Shown here piece by piece: positions 48,918-59,369 of a DNA stretch of 64,000 nucleotides. Both the position numbers and the translations under genes were made by a program. This DNA is from a virus: positions 1-64,000 of the IMG/VR virus record IMGVR_UViG_3300035698_019959, one strand, 5' to 3'. The first letter of the stretch is position 1. Each line of letters begins with the position of its first letter. The notes below the pieces were generated by a model. The model searched no databases and was not told where the DNA came from. It saw only the letters and a program-made list of their open reading frames with translations.

Positions 48918-50444
48918 ATGAAAAAAGAACAATTAGAATCAAGACAAACTAGATGTTATATGGATGTTTTTCATTTTGTGAATCAAGTACCTCCAAGTGG
49001 TAGTGGTTCAGGAATATTTATGAATATCATTCCATCTGATGTGGATAATTTAAAAACAGAAAAATATCAATTGTATGATGATATAGTCAGTTTTTCTTAT
49101 TCTAAAAGCTTGTCAAGCCCAGCAGGTACTTTTCAATGTAAAATTTTGGCAACAAGAGATTATTCAAAATTAATTTCTCCTGGTGATTGGGTTCAAATAT
49201 ACTTAACAACCAGTAAAGATAAAAAGCACAAACGTGTAATTGGGAATGTAGATAGAATTTCTTTAGAAGAATTCATTAATGAAGATGGAATGAGGGAGAT
49301 TTACTTCTCTATTTCTGGCAGAGATTTTGGCAAAATTTTTCAAGACACAACAATTTGGTTTAATCCCTATACTTTAGATCAGTATAAGGCTGTTATTTTA
49401 AATAAAATCAACAAGCCTGGTGGTCCTCCAAATGTTTTAATTAAAAATATAATTGATTTGTTTCTTAATGATGCAGAATCTGTTGCTGACTGTTCTACTA
49501 GTATGAATTATTGGTATATTGGTGATCGATTTGCTCAGGAATTAGGGCAGTCCGGCCATCCTCAGTTTGCAGATTTAATAGATATGTCTGATTTTTCTGT
49601 AGAACAACCTGGGTTCAAAGCAATACCTGTTTTAAATGTTCAAGGTAATGTTTGGAGTGTTTTAAAAGGTATAAGTAATGAAGTTATAAACACTATGTTC
49701 ACGGAACTATACGAAAACAAAGACACTGGCGAATTACTTCCAAAATTATATTTTGGAGTAAGACCTTATTGTTTTAGGAGTTTTACTTCTGAAATAATAC
49801 CAACAATTCAATATTTTTTAGACCTACCAAGTGCTGTCGTAGACGCAAAAGAAATTATTGGAGCTTCTATTGGGCTTAATGATCATGATAGACTTAATAT
49901 GTTTTTCTTAAGACTTCAAGAACAGCCTTATTATAAATCACAAGAAGCAAAAGTTTTTTATACACAAGGTATTGATTTAGATTCCATTAAAAGGTCTGGC
50001 TTGAGATTATTTAGCAGAAATATAGATTATGGTATTATACAGGGTGGTACGGTTGATTCAGAATTATATAGCGAATATATGAGACTTGTTTCTACATGGT
50101 ATAAAGCGAATCATTTATTAGAAAACGGAACTTTTACTATTTTAGGCAATCCTGAAATAAGAGTTGGCAGAAGATTGGTTATAAATAACAGCAAAATGTA
50201 CCCCAATAGACAATATTTGATAGAATCTTATACTGATAGTTGGAGTTTTGGTGATGTGTGGAGACAGCAAGTAGAGGTAACAAGGGGGATCACACTAGAA
50301 AATGAGTCTGAAAAATATGCATATCAATCTCAAGCGGGATTGTTTAATGTTTCTCAAGTTTCTAAAATAGATAATCGTGCAAGTAAAGATTTATTACCAG
50401 ACACAGCTTATTCTTCAGACGCTGTAAAGAATGTGGTTATTTAA
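48918..50444 (+). CDS. Baseplate hub protein (late control D/gp27-like)
   Basis: 508 residues, starting three bases after the tape measure stop. IVSFSYSKSLSSPAGTFQCK near residue 55, ISPGDWVQIYL and ISGRDFGKIFQD are hub-type signatures. The C-terminal GNPEIRVGRRLVINNSKMYP and YLIESYTDSWSFGDVWRQQV are also typical of the tube-like hub domains. It would connect tube, spike and baseplate. Confidence 0.75.
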   Translation: MKKEQLESRQTRCYMDVFHFVNQVPPSGSGSGIFMNIIPSDVDNLKTEKYQLYDDIVSFSYSKSLSSPAGTFQCKILATRDYSKLISPGDWVQIYLTTSKDKKHKRVIGNVDRISLEEFINEDGMREIYFSISGRDFGKIFQDTTIWFNPYTLDQYKAVILNKINKPGGPPNVLIKNIIDLFLNDAESVADCSTSMNYWYIGDRFAQELGQSGHPQFADLIDMSDFSVEQPGFKAIPVLNVQGNVWSVLKGISNEVINTMFTELYENKDTGELLPKLYFGVRPYCFRSFTSEIIPTIQYFLDLPSAVVDAKEIIGASIGLNDHDRLNMFFLRLQEQPYYKSQEAKVFYTQGIDLDSIKRSGLRLFSRNIDYGIIQGGTVDSELYSEYMRLVSTWYKANHLLENGTFTILGNPEIRVGRRLVINNSKMYPNRQYLIESYTDSWSFGDVWRQQVEVTRGITLENESEKYAYQSQAGLFNVSQVSKIDNRASKDLLPDTAYSSDAVKNVVI

Positions 50445-50446
50445 TT

Positions 50447-51340
50447 ATGAAATCTAGAGATGGAACAATATATAGTGATGGGTTAATTTCTAATTTAGGA
50501 AGTTTACCAGATTTACCCCCATTTCTTGAGGCAAGAATTGATGAAATTCTCTATACGGATAATCCTAAAAATACCACATATAATAGTGATAAAAAAGAAA
50601 TAGAATATAATTGTACAGTTGTTACTGATGTTTTTGGTGGTCTTAGAATTTTTAATGTTAAAGACACTGTTGAGTCAGGTGGTAAGTATAATAAAAGTGG
50701 TCATGTAAGGCAAGCTATGCGTAGCGGGAATATAGATTCTCCTGCCACAGATCCAGAAAAAACAGATGGCGATTTTGTTTTAATTTCTTTTATAGAAAAA
50801 AATAATCCGCATAGAGCAAAAATTATTCGAGGTCTCCCCCATCCGCAAGGAAAAGCTTTAGATATACCTTCCACAGAGGGCGGTAAAAAGTTTTTTGAAT
50901 ATAATGGTACTTGCATTAATATAGATAAAAATGGAGCACTGACAATTAGTTTTGGTGGTGGTCCTAAGGATCAAGAGGGGCAACCAGCAGATGAAAGTGC
51001 AGCTGGAAGCGCCATTACAATAGATCAAAGTGGTGTTATAAAAATAGACGATGGCGAAGGCCAGACAATAGAGTTTGACAAATCAACAAAATCATTAAAA
51101 ATTAATAGTAGCCAAGGTATAGAGATGGAAGCTGGTGCGGCTCTGAGCCTAGATATAAGCGGTTCAATTACTATTAAGGGCGGCGGTACTTTAAATTTAG
51201 ACGGAGCAATTGTTCAAATAGGTGGTGGTGGCAATTTAGCAGCGAGAGTTGGAGATATTGCCGTAGGAACAGGAAATGAAGGTGCTCCAGTTGTTAGTAC
51301 AATACAAACAGGAAGTTCAACAACTTTAATAGGAGGATAA
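50447..51340 (+). CDS. Central tail spike (gpV/gp5-like) protein
   Basis: 297 residues. An OB-fold-like part (about 50-140; VVTDVFGGLRIFNVKD, HRAKIIRGLPHPQGK) is followed by a beta-helical spike shaft from 170 to 265 with regular strand repeats (SAITIDQSGVIKIDDGEGQT and SLDISGSITIKGGGTLNLDG). The tip (ARVGDIAVG…TTLIGG) resembles the metal-binding spike apex. It would pierce the outer layer of the host. Confidence 0.75.
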   Translation: MKSRDGTIYSDGLISNLGSLPDLPPFLEARIDEILYTDNPKNTTYNSDKKEIEYNCTVVTDVFGGLRIFNVKDTVESGGKYNKSGHVRQAMRSGNIDSPATDPEKTDGDFVLISFIEKNNPHRAKIIRGLPHPQGKALDIPSTEGGKKFFEYNGTCINIDKNGALTISFGGGPKDQEGQPADESAAGSAITIDQSGVIKIDDGEGQTIEFDKSTKSLKINSSQGIEMEAGAALSLDISGSITIKGGGTLNLDGAIVQIGGGGNLAARVGDIAVGTGNEGAPVVSTIQTGSSTTLIGG

Positions 51341-51345
51341 AAAAT

Positions 51346-51576
51346 ATGAATAAACCACATAAAATAATAATAAAAAATAAAACACCAGGGAGAGTTTCTC
51401 ACGGTGCCAATACGCAAGTATTGCTTGATGGTGAACCATTAAGGTATGTAAAAAGTGTTAATTTAAATGTTACTGCAAAAGAACTTTCAGTCGTTACTTT
51501 AGAAATGTTTGCTGATGTTGAAATCGAAGATTATGAAATTGGTAGGTTAGAAAAAACAACTTTAATAGGGGAATAA
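51346..51576 (+). CDS. Small beta protein, 76 aa (tandem paralogue 1)
   Basis: VLLDGEPLRYVKSVNLNVTA…SVVTLEMFADVEIE is a short beta-sheet domain also seen in the next gene and in small phage proteins of unknown role. AGGAGGAT precedes the ATG. Probably a minor baseplate protein. Confidence 0.6.
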   Translation: MNKPHKIIIKNKTPGRVSHGANTQVLLDGEPLRYVKSVNLNVTAKELSVVTLEMFADVEIEDYEIGRLEKTTLIGE

Positions 51577-51577
51577 T

Positions 51578-51775
51578 ATGGAAAAGAATAAATTGCATAC
51601 AGTAAAAATTAAAGAAAGAACAGAAAATGGAAATACTGTTAGAGAAATATATCTTGATGATAAAAGGATATATGGCGTACATAATATAGACCTGGCAATA
51701 CATAATGGATTTAGTTCTATTATAAAATTTGAATTGTTCGTTGGCAACAGTATTATTATTGAAAGTGAAGATTAA
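51578..51775 (+). CDS. Small beta protein, 65 aa (tandem paralogue 2)
   Basis: IYLDDKRIYGVHNIDLAIHN…SIIKFELFVGNSIIIE follows the same strand order as the preceding protein. The stop overlaps the next ATG (TTAATGG). Likely a duplicated minor baseplate protein. Confidence 0.58.
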   Translation: MEKNKLHTVKIKERTENGNTVREIYLDDKRIYGVHNIDLAIHNGFSSIIKFELFVGNSIIIESED

Positions 51776-53490
51776 TGGCAATAGTTTGGACACCAGATAT
51801 AAGAAAAGCAATTTCTAGAAGAATTGTAAAAATTCCTATAGAAAATGAAGCCTTTGATACGTCTAAAAGTGGTTTAGATGATACTGTTGTTGCGTTTCAA
51901 AATGTAGATGATGGGAATAAAGAGTGGTTTGATTTATATAATGATGATATCTGTTTACGCTATGAAAATGAAAAAAGATTAATAGATGGTTTGCTTTTAG
52001 GCCAAGTTATAGAACAGAATTTAGATGATTCTGCTTCTCAAACAGATTACAATATATTTTTCAAAAAGGGATTAGATTATAACCCATACATGTACCCACT
52101 GATTAATTATATGGTGCATGGATTGTATGCAAATCCTTTTAAAAGTGATGGGCAAGTGGGTGGAACATTTACAGTCTGGGAAGTAAATGGATTGCAGGGT
52201 GGCCAAGACATTGTAATTTCTGATAATGGGGCTGTTGGAGATTCAGATACAAATTATGATTTATATCTTCAAAACATAGGAGTTGGAATACCTTCTACTT
52301 TAACGATTTTTAATAGAGCTACTGGTGCTGCTTTTGATTTAAGTGCTTATACGGCAGAAAATGAAGCTTATATAAAAACTGTGGTTGAAGCGGCTTACGA
52401 AAAACTAGATATCATTAATGAATATATTTCTATTTTAGTAGATGGGTTTATTGTTGGTTCTGGAGCAACAGTTCAATTAGCTGCTGCTCATATTCCACAC
52501 GCAAGGACAATTTTAGTCAATGCAAATACCTTGATAAATGGAGAGTTTGTAATTTGTGATGATGGAGTTGATGGTGCTGTTTTTGAGTTAACATCTGGCC
52601 CAGTACCTTCGGGACCTAATTTTATTTATAGTATTAGAGAAGTTTTTGTGAATGGGAATATCACCATCGGAACAAATGTTTCAAATAACTTTATAGGGTT
52701 TACAAACATACAAAGACAAAATTTAGTTGCTGCTCCTTATAATAATGTTTTAAATCAAATGGCAGATGAAATAGATCTTTTGGTCTGGAACAATCCTCCT
52801 GATAGTTGGAAAGATATTTTGGCAGACGAGGCAGTGGAATTAAATGCTAACGAAGAAGACAGAGTCGCTCAACAAGCACAAATTGTTACGGCATTAGCAG
52901 ATATAGTAACTGCGTTGGCTCAAATAGCAATTTGGGAAGCATACCCTCAAATTGGAGTAACAGGAAGATTTTCAGATGGAGAGGTCGATGTTTTAAGAAA
53001 CGAACTCGTTGCAAGGATAGCATTTACTGAGGCTCGTTTGATAGAGACAGCGACAGCTCTTGGAGATGTTGTTGACAATTCTGGTTCTTATACATTTGGG
53101 ATAGACGCAACGGATATTTATTTTAGAAGATATAGAACGATAGACTATAGAATCAATAGAATATACGGAAGTCTCTCTAAAGTAAAAAGACAAACAGGAG
53201 CATCGTCAACAGTTGGCCAATTAAAAGATGTTAATGATGGTTGGGAATCTGAATATGATGTATTTATGAAGGCGGTGCGGTTTTCTTATAGTGGGAACAA
53301 TACAAACAAAATTTCCTTAGAGGGCACAACAGATTTTTCTATTGGGGATACCGTTTATGTTATTTCTGAAGAAGAGGCTGAGCTCTCAGGAGTTATCATA
53401 GCAATTTCGGATTCTACTGCAAGTTTAGATATTAACATAACTGAAGATTATAAAGTTGTTGATTTGGCAAGGATATATAAAACATTATAA
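51775..53490 (+). CDS. Putative baseplate protein, 571 aa
   Basis: Mostly beta-rich with a central helical region (about 355-400; EEDRVAQQAQIVTALADIV). No catalytic motif. It lies between small baseplate proteins and the LysM hub gene. It may be a baseplate wedge or adaptor; not recognised from sequence. Confidence 0.58.
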   Translation: MAIVWTPDIRKAISRRIVKIPIENEAFDTSKSGLDDTVVAFQNVDDGNKEWFDLYNDDICLRYENEKRLIDGLLLGQVIEQNLDDSASQTDYNIFFKKGLDYNPYMYPLINYMVHGLYANPFKSDGQVGGTFTVWEVNGLQGGQDIVISDNGAVGDSDTNYDLYLQNIGVGIPSTLTIFNRATGAAFDLSAYTAENEAYIKTVVEAAYEKLDIINEYISILVDGFIVGSGATVQLAAAHIPHARTILVNANTLINGEFVICDDGVDGAVFELTSGPVPSGPNFIYSIREVFVNGNITIGTNVSNNFIGFTNIQRQNLVAAPYNNVLNQMADEIDLLVWNNPPDSWKDILADEAVELNANEEDRVAQQAQIVTALADIVTALAQIAIWEAYPQIGVTGRFSDGEVDVLRNELVARIAFTEARLIETATALGDVVDNSGSYTFGIDATDIYFRRYRTIDYRINRIYGSLSKVKRQTGASSTVGQLKDVNDGWESEYDVFMKAVRFSYSGNNTNKISLEGTTDFSIGDTVYVISEEEAELSGVIIAISDSTASLDINITEDYKVVDLARIYKTL

Positions 53491-53523
53491 AGAAGTATTA
53501 TAATAATGGGTAAGAGGTTATAA

Positions 53524-55347
53524 ATGGGTTCAGTTTTAGGGGCTTTTGAAAATATAGCCCAATCTATAGATGATTTTGTGGACACTCCAAATGCGTTTTC
53601 TACAATTTGGAATGCTCCTGATGTCGCTCATGCTTTACAAGCTGTTAAAGCTGTAAATTGGAATAAGAATCCTGGATACAGTTTTAAAATAGATGGTGGT
53701 GGTGTGTCTGGAATTGTAAAGTATTATAATCTTCAGCTTAATCCTGAAGATATTGACCAATCTGAGCCATTTTCTATTAAAATAATTCCTACTCAATCTG
53801 GTATAGTAACTGAAAATGAAGGATTTGTTACAAAAGATTTGGTTATTAGTGGAACGACAGGTGTGTATCCAAAACGTCCCGGGACAGGCTATTTAACTCT
53901 TGGCAAATCTGGGTACAAAGAGTTCATGGATTTTAGAAATTTTATTCGTGAATATGCTGAAATAAAAACTTTAGAAGAAGGCAAAATTGTTAAGTTAATT
54001 TTTAGAAACTATAAAGATAACGAATTTTGGTATGTTGAACCCTTAAATTTTGCTATGAAAAGAAATAAGAGCAAGCCCTTTTCATATGATTATAAGGTTA
54101 CTTTTAAAATAATTGGTAAGCCAGTTCCTCCTTCTATTTTCCCAGTAGCTCTTACTGATTTTGTTGCACAGGTAGATCAAATTTATGACGCTATTGATAC
54201 TGCCATTGCTACATTTGAAAATACAATAACTTTTTTAGAAAATGTTGAAGGAGCTTTTGAAACAATTATTTTAACTCCGCTGCAAAAAGTGGCATATGCA
54301 ATATCCGCTATTAGAAATGGTGTTAATACTGTCAGCTCTTTGCCAAGAGAATTTTACCAAAATTTATTGTTTGAAGTAAGAAGGATTCGAGATAATGCTT
54401 GCGATTTGTTGGGGTTGGGGGATGAAACATATAATACGACTTTAGATAGAATCTCCACACTAGAAGGTTCAGCTGCAACTGATGTTACACTTGAAGGAAG
54501 AGAAGTTCTGTCTGGGTTTGTTGATGCTGAAAATGCATTAACTCAATTTCTTTGTACTGATAATTTTTTTGACGAACAAACCGCAGAAGTAACTGTAAAT
54601 AATCAAATTATTGGGCCTTCTTCTTTTCTTAGTACAGATGAAATTTTGAACAAACAAATATCAAGTAAAAGAAATATATTAAAAATGTTTAATAATGAGA
54701 TTTCTCTTCCGACTCCTAATAGTTCTGTTAAAGTAGAAGTTCAAACTGGTGACACTTTAGAGAGGATAGCTTTAAGACATCTTAATGATGCTTCTAGGTG
54801 GATAGAAATAATGAGTTTGAACAATTTAAAACCGCCTTATGTAGATGAAACATTAGATCAAGAAGGTGTTTTAAATCCTGGGGATGAAGTTTTAATTCCT
54901 TCAAATACATCTATCAATATAAATAATATTAATATTGTTAACACAAGAATAACAAGTCTTACTCGAGGATTGACAAAACAAGAAAGAGCCTTGGGCATAG
55001 ATTTGTGGGTGAATTCGAATTTTGATTTGATTCCCAACAATAGACAAGATTTAGAATTAGTGTTTGGTTTTAAAAACATTGATCAAACAATTATGTTGAA
55101 AATGGGGTATGAAAAAGGCTCTCTTTTATATCATCCAAGAGTAGGAATAGGATTGGTAATTGGTGAGAAGAACTTATTAATGGTAGACGAACTTTATCAA
55201 TCAATGAGAGAGACTATTCTTTCAGATCCAAGATTTTTTGGTGTAGATCAATTAAGGTTGTTAAGAGAAGGCGGCACAATAAAATTAAGCTTAAAAACAA
55301 CACTTGCTGCCACGAGAACAAAAGTTCCATTAGTACTTACTTTCTAA
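53524..55347 (+). CDS. LysM baseplate protein fused to a gp25-like domain
   Basis: 607 residues. The N-terminal 215 residues are beta-rich (GYLTLGKSGYKEFMDFRNFI). Residues about 225-350 are helical. Residues 403-460 are a LysM domain (VEVQTGDTLERIALRHLNDA, and NPGDEVLIP), as in hub proteins that hold peptidoglycan-type contacts. The C-terminal 130 residues resemble the gp25/GpW-type baseplate wedge (DLELVFGFKNIDQTIMLKMG, then YEKGSLLYHPRVGIGLVIG). A LysM and gp25 fusion joins two usually separate parts. It precedes baseplate J. Confidence 0.75.
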   Translation: MGSVLGAFENIAQSIDDFVDTPNAFSTIWNAPDVAHALQAVKAVNWNKNPGYSFKIDGGGVSGIVKYYNLQLNPEDIDQSEPFSIKIIPTQSGIVTENEGFVTKDLVISGTTGVYPKRPGTGYLTLGKSGYKEFMDFRNFIREYAEIKTLEEGKIVKLIFRNYKDNEFWYVEPLNFAMKRNKSKPFSYDYKVTFKIIGKPVPPSIFPVALTDFVAQVDQIYDAIDTAIATFENTITFLENVEGAFETIILTPLQKVAYAISAIRNGVNTVSSLPREFYQNLLFEVRRIRDNACDLLGLGDETYNTTLDRISTLEGSAATDVTLEGREVLSGFVDAENALTQFLCTDNFFDEQTAEVTVNNQIIGPSSFLSTDEILNKQISSKRNILKMFNNEISLPTPNSSVKVEVQTGDTLERIALRHLNDASRWIEIMSLNNLKPPYVDETLDQEGVLNPGDEVLIPSNTSININNINIVNTRITSLTRGLTKQERALGIDLWVNSNFDLIPNNRQDLELVFGFKNIDQTIMLKMGYEKGSLLYHPRVGIGLVIGEKNLLMVDELYQSMRETILSDPRFFGVDQLRLLREGGTIKLSLKTTLAATRTKVPLVLTF

Positions 55348-55368
55348 AAATAGAAAAGGAAATAAAAA

Positions 55369-58300
55369 ATGGCATTCGTTTTTAAATCGTTTCAAAAAAT
55401 TGTAGGAGATCAAATCTCTTATATTTCTGCTAACACACCTATTAATGATATGACGCCTGGGTCTGTAATTCTTAATCTTATAGAAATGAACGCCCAAGAA
55501 ATATATCAGCAGTATATTCAATTAGTGAACATTATTCAGTCTTATAATTTAGATACAACGACTGGTGAGGATTTAGAAAATCGAGCTCTAGAATATGGAA
55601 TAATAAAACAAGACGCATCAGCTGCTACAGGATATGTAACAATTGGTGATAGTGGTTTTACAAAAGTTGTCACGAATATATATGCAGGAAGTAATGGTGC
55701 CGTTTCTGGACAAGTAATTTTAGATATAAATGATAGCACTAATTTTTCTGCTAGTGGTGCGGTTATTGTCGGTAGAGGGACTGTCAGTGAAGAAACTGTA
55801 AGTTACCTTTCAATTACTGACAACACAACCTATTATACTTTAAATTTAGACCCTTTAACGCCATTAACAAATGATCATAAAGTTGGGGAAACAGTTATTT
55901 TAAGTCAGGGAGGATTAAGAACTGTTCTAGCTGGAACCACAGTATTGGTTCCTATGACAAATATTTCTGAAGAAATTTCATTTACTACAAATGAAGATAC
56001 TGAATTGTCTGATGGCGAAGATAGTGTTAGTACAACAATAGTAACTTGTCAAGAAACAGGAACAGTCGGCAACATACCCATAGGGGCAATTGTTGAATTT
56101 GATAGTGCGCCTTTCCCTAATGCCACAGCAACCAATGAAGAGGCGTACACAAATGGTAAGGACGAAGAAACGGATAATGAATTAAGAGGCAGAATTAGGG
56201 ATCATATTCAAAGTTTGTCTATGGGGACGGAAACGGCTATTACGTTTGGTGTTAGTGGTTTGACAAATGTTGCGCAAACAAAACGTGTTGTTTCTTCTAA
56301 TTATTTAGAAGGTTTAACAGCTTATGATGTGAATTATTTATATATTGATGATGGTACTGGGTTTGAGCCTACATTTAGTGGTAAAGCTATAGAGTACGTT
56401 GTTAGAAGTGCGGCTGGTACAGAAAAAATAGTCCAGTTGGATAATTTTCCTTTGGTTAAAGCCAGTTTAATTACTCAATCAGAACAGCCGTTCAATATTA
56501 ATAGCGGAGACAAGTTAAGGGTTGCGGTCAATGATGTTGAAGAAGAGTTAATATTTTTGGCTTCAGATTTTACAAATGAAGGTGCAACAACAGCTAGAGA
56601 AATTGCAATTGCGATTAACGATGGTATGACTCTTGTTGAAGCTCGTACTACAGGTAGCAATAACGGAGTTATTATGCAAGCTGTTGCTGAAGAAAACGAA
56701 AACATAAAAGTTTTAGTTCCAGCAACAGGAACAAATGCTAATGATAATTTACAATTTGAAGAGGATGTAGATAGATATACTTTAAAATTATACAAAGATG
56801 ATTTATTACTTAATAAAGATGGCGCAACTGCTTTTGTAGATACAGTTAACACTGCGCCTTTTGTTTTAGCAGATGCTCAAACTTTGACCCTTTATATTGA
56901 TGATAAAACAGATAATCTTTTAACAATAACTTTTCATACTGGTGATTTTGTTGATATTACTCAGGCTACCGCTGCAGAAGTGGTTAGCGCTATTAATGCT
57001 GATTTACCAGGTGGATACGCCTCTTCTATTTTAGACGGATCTGAAGTAAGAATTTATTCTCGAACAAAAAGTTCAGAAGGCTCGTATGTAGAAGTAACTG
57101 GAGGAACAGCAAATGCTGGTCTTGCTTTTCCAACTGATCAGGTTCAAGGCGCAGACAATGATTATGTTTTAAATAAATGTAATGGCCAAATAGAACTAAC
57201 AGAAGAATTAAATGCTGAAGAATCTTTAAAAGCAGGAACTATTTATACGGAAGCGTTTTTAGAATGTGCAAGTTCAGAGGATTATACAATTGTTGCTGCG
57301 GAGACCTTGGTTTTTAATACAGATGCACTTGGAGCGCAAACAATACCTTTTGTGGCTACAGGAACTTATACAGCTCAACAAGTTGCCGATTTAATTAATG
57401 CTGACACTTCTGTCAATGGAATTTATGCGTATGTTATAACAAAGGGTTCAGATATATATTTAAGAGTTGCTACAAATACTTTGGACGACTCTATTGGTTC
57501 TATTGTTATTACCACAACACCAGCAGGATTAGATTTTACAACAGGTGTTACAGTTACTAATCAAGAAGCAAATTTAGCATATATAGAACCAGAAAATGTA
57601 GAAGATTATACATTAGGCCCTGATCAAAATTTAGTTGTAGTTTTAGATCAAGATGCATCGGATAGAGTTTTTAATTTTGTAATAAGTTTAAGCGGAACTG
57701 TTACAAATAGTGTTAGTAATGTCCTATTTGATTCTACAAATATTAGTACGAATTATTCAGATACAAATGATTTCTTTGCTGGGTATATGGTTAGATTTAC
57801 GGATACAACTACTACTGTTGCATTAAGGGGTTATATTAGAGAAGTTTCTACATATAATGGAATATTAGGAAGAATTACAATAGCTGCTGGTGAAATTTTA
57901 CCAGCTGTTCCGGTTGTTGGAGATTCTTTTGATTTAATTCCCGTTACTGCAAAACACATGGTTGATTATTTAAATAACACTCAAATAACACCATTTTCTG
58001 TTTATGCTGATACAAAACTAATCAAAGGAGCAACCAAACCTCAAATTAATACACAAACAGAAGGAAGTGTTGGTGCTGTTCAAATTACTGGAGGAACGGC
58101 AAATAAAATACTAATTCCTTTTACTTCTGTTGGAACAGTTGCAGGTAATTTTGAGGTTGATAATATTGAAGGATTGTTTGAGGGCGTAGGAGATGCTCCT
58201 GTTGCAGCAATTTATTATGGAGGTATGAGGGTTACATTAGATAATGTTTTGAATAGTTTTACTTATGATTTTCTAACAGATCCTGCACCACTTGGTAACA

Positions 58301-59352
58301 CTTTTACTTGTGCAAGCGCAAGATATTTACAGGTAGATGAAGGCTGTGTGATAAAAGATGATAATACTCAAACTTATTTAAATGGTTATGTCGATGACAT
58401 TACAGTCGATGGTGGACAAACTATTGATTTTAGTACAAACGGAAATGTACAAGGAGAATTTGATGTTGCTGTTACTGATCCAGGAACAGTAATGGCTGTT
58501 GGTGATTTGGTGGTACTTAATTCAACAACTGAAGATGCTTACACAAATGGTTATGTCTATGCAAGAGAAACAGGCGGGCCAGGTCCTTGGACAGTTACTA
58601 TTTACGATTCTGATACGAGAGAAGCAAAAGATTTAACAGATTTTTTAATTGCTGATACTTCTGTTATTTTATATACTTCATATACGATTTCTATTTTTGA
58701 TAGAACAACTACGCTCGCGCATGATATATCTGCTTTTACGACAGGACAAAATGCTGAGGTTAGTTCTATTTATGATAAAGGGTATATTCGAGATATAACT
58801 GCTGACCCTGTTTCTTTAGCAGAACCGTATACAATAACAATTTATGATGAAACATCTTTAAATGTTGTTGCTGATTTACAAACTTATACTTTAAGTTATG
58901 GCGCGGTATTAAAAGACAGAAATAATTTTGATTTTGATACAAATGTTGTTGTTGGTGTTGATGGTTATAAATATTACACGGGATTGTTGCAAGAGGTACA
59001 GTGGAAAGTTGATGGCCTTCCTGCCAGTCCTATTGATTATCCTGGAATTAAGGCTGCTGGTCCGCAAATACAAGTTGCCGCACCAACTGTTAGACCAATT
59101 AAATTAAGTTTAGACATTACAACATTGGGCGATATAACTGTTGGAAGTATAGAGAACGATATAAAAACACAAATTTCTCTTTATATTAATAATTTAGGTG
59201 TGGGAGATGATGTGGTTTTAAGTGAAATAATAGACAAAGTGCAAAATGTCATTGGGGTTTATGATGTTAAAATTACAAGTCCTCTGATAAATATTGTAAT
59301 TTCAGATAATGAAAGAGCAAGAGTTATCAGTAGTGATATCACTTTAGCATAA
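55369..59352 (+). CDS. Baseplate J-like wedge protein, extra-long
   Basis: 1327 residues, far longer than typical (about 350-600). The N-terminus (DMTPGSVILNLIEMNAQEIY, DLENRALEYGI) and KDEETDNELRGRIRDHIQSL are baseplate J marks, and the C-terminal TTLGDITVGSIENDIKTQIS and VLSEIIDKVQNVIGVYDVKI close the core. Between residues about 370 and 930 at least four repeats of a beta-alpha unit are inserted (for example TAAEVVSAINADLPGG and TAQQVADLINADTSVNG, each ending GGTAN-like), similar to flagellin IN modules. It is probably a baseplate wedge with surface-exposed extensions. Confidence 0.85.
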   Translation: MAFVFKSFQKIVGDQISYISANTPINDMTPGSVILNLIEMNAQEIYQQYIQLVNIIQSYNLDTTTGEDLENRALEYGIIKQDASAATGYVTIGDSGFTKVVTNIYAGSNGAVSGQVILDINDSTNFSASGAVIVGRGTVSEETVSYLSITDNTTYYTLNLDPLTPLTNDHKVGETVILSQGGLRTVLAGTTVLVPMTNISEEISFTTNEDTELSDGEDSVSTTIVTCQETGTVGNIPIGAIVEFDSAPFPNATATNEEAYTNGKDEETDNELRGRIRDHIQSLSMGTETAITFGVSGLTNVAQTKRVVSSNYLEGLTAYDVNYLYIDDGTGFEPTFSGKAIEYVVRSAAGTEKIVQLDNFPLVKASLITQSEQPFNINSGDKLRVAVNDVEEELIFLASDFTNEGATTAREIAIAINDGMTLVEARTTGSNNGVIMQAVAEENENIKVLVPATGTNANDNLQFEEDVDRYTLKLYKDDLLLNKDGATAFVDTVNTAPFVLADAQTLTLYIDDKTDNLLTITFHTGDFVDITQATAAEVVSAINADLPGGYASSILDGSEVRIYSRTKSSEGSYVEVTGGTANAGLAFPTDQVQGADNDYVLNKCNGQIELTEELNAEESLKAGTIYTEAFLECASSEDYTIVAAETLVFNTDALGAQTIPFVATGTYTAQQVADLINADTSVNGIYAYVITKGSDIYLRVATNTLDDSIGSIVITTTPAGLDFTTGVTVTNQEANLAYIEPENVEDYTLGPDQNLVVVLDQDASDRVFNFVISLSGTVTNSVSNVLFDSTNISTNYSDTNDFFAGYMVRFTDTTTTVALRGYIREVSTYNGILGRITIAAGEILPAVPVVGDSFDLIPVTAKHMVDYLNNTQITPFSVYADTKLIKGATKPQINTQTEGSVGAVQITGGTANKILIPFTSVGTVAGNFEVDNIEGLFEGVGDAPVAAIYYGGMRVTLDNVLNSFTYDFLTDPAPLGNTFTCASARYLQVDEGCVIKDDNTQTYLNGYVDDITVDGGQTIDFSTNGNVQGEFDVAVTDPGTVMAVGDLVVLNSTTEDAYTNGYVYARETGGPGPWTVTIYDSDTREAKDLTDFLIADTSVILYTSYTISIFDRTTTLAHDISAFTTGQNAEVSSIYDKGYIRDITADPVSLAEPYTITIYDETSLNVVADLQTYTLSYGAVLKDRNNFDFDTNVVVGVDGYKYYTGLLQEVQWKVDGLPASPIDYPGIKAAGPQIQVAAPTVRPIKLSLDITTLGDITVGSIENDIKTQISLYINNLGVGDDVVLSEIIDKVQNVIGVYDVKITSPLINIVISDNERARVISSDITLA

Positions 59353-59369
59353 TTTTTGGAGCAATATAG

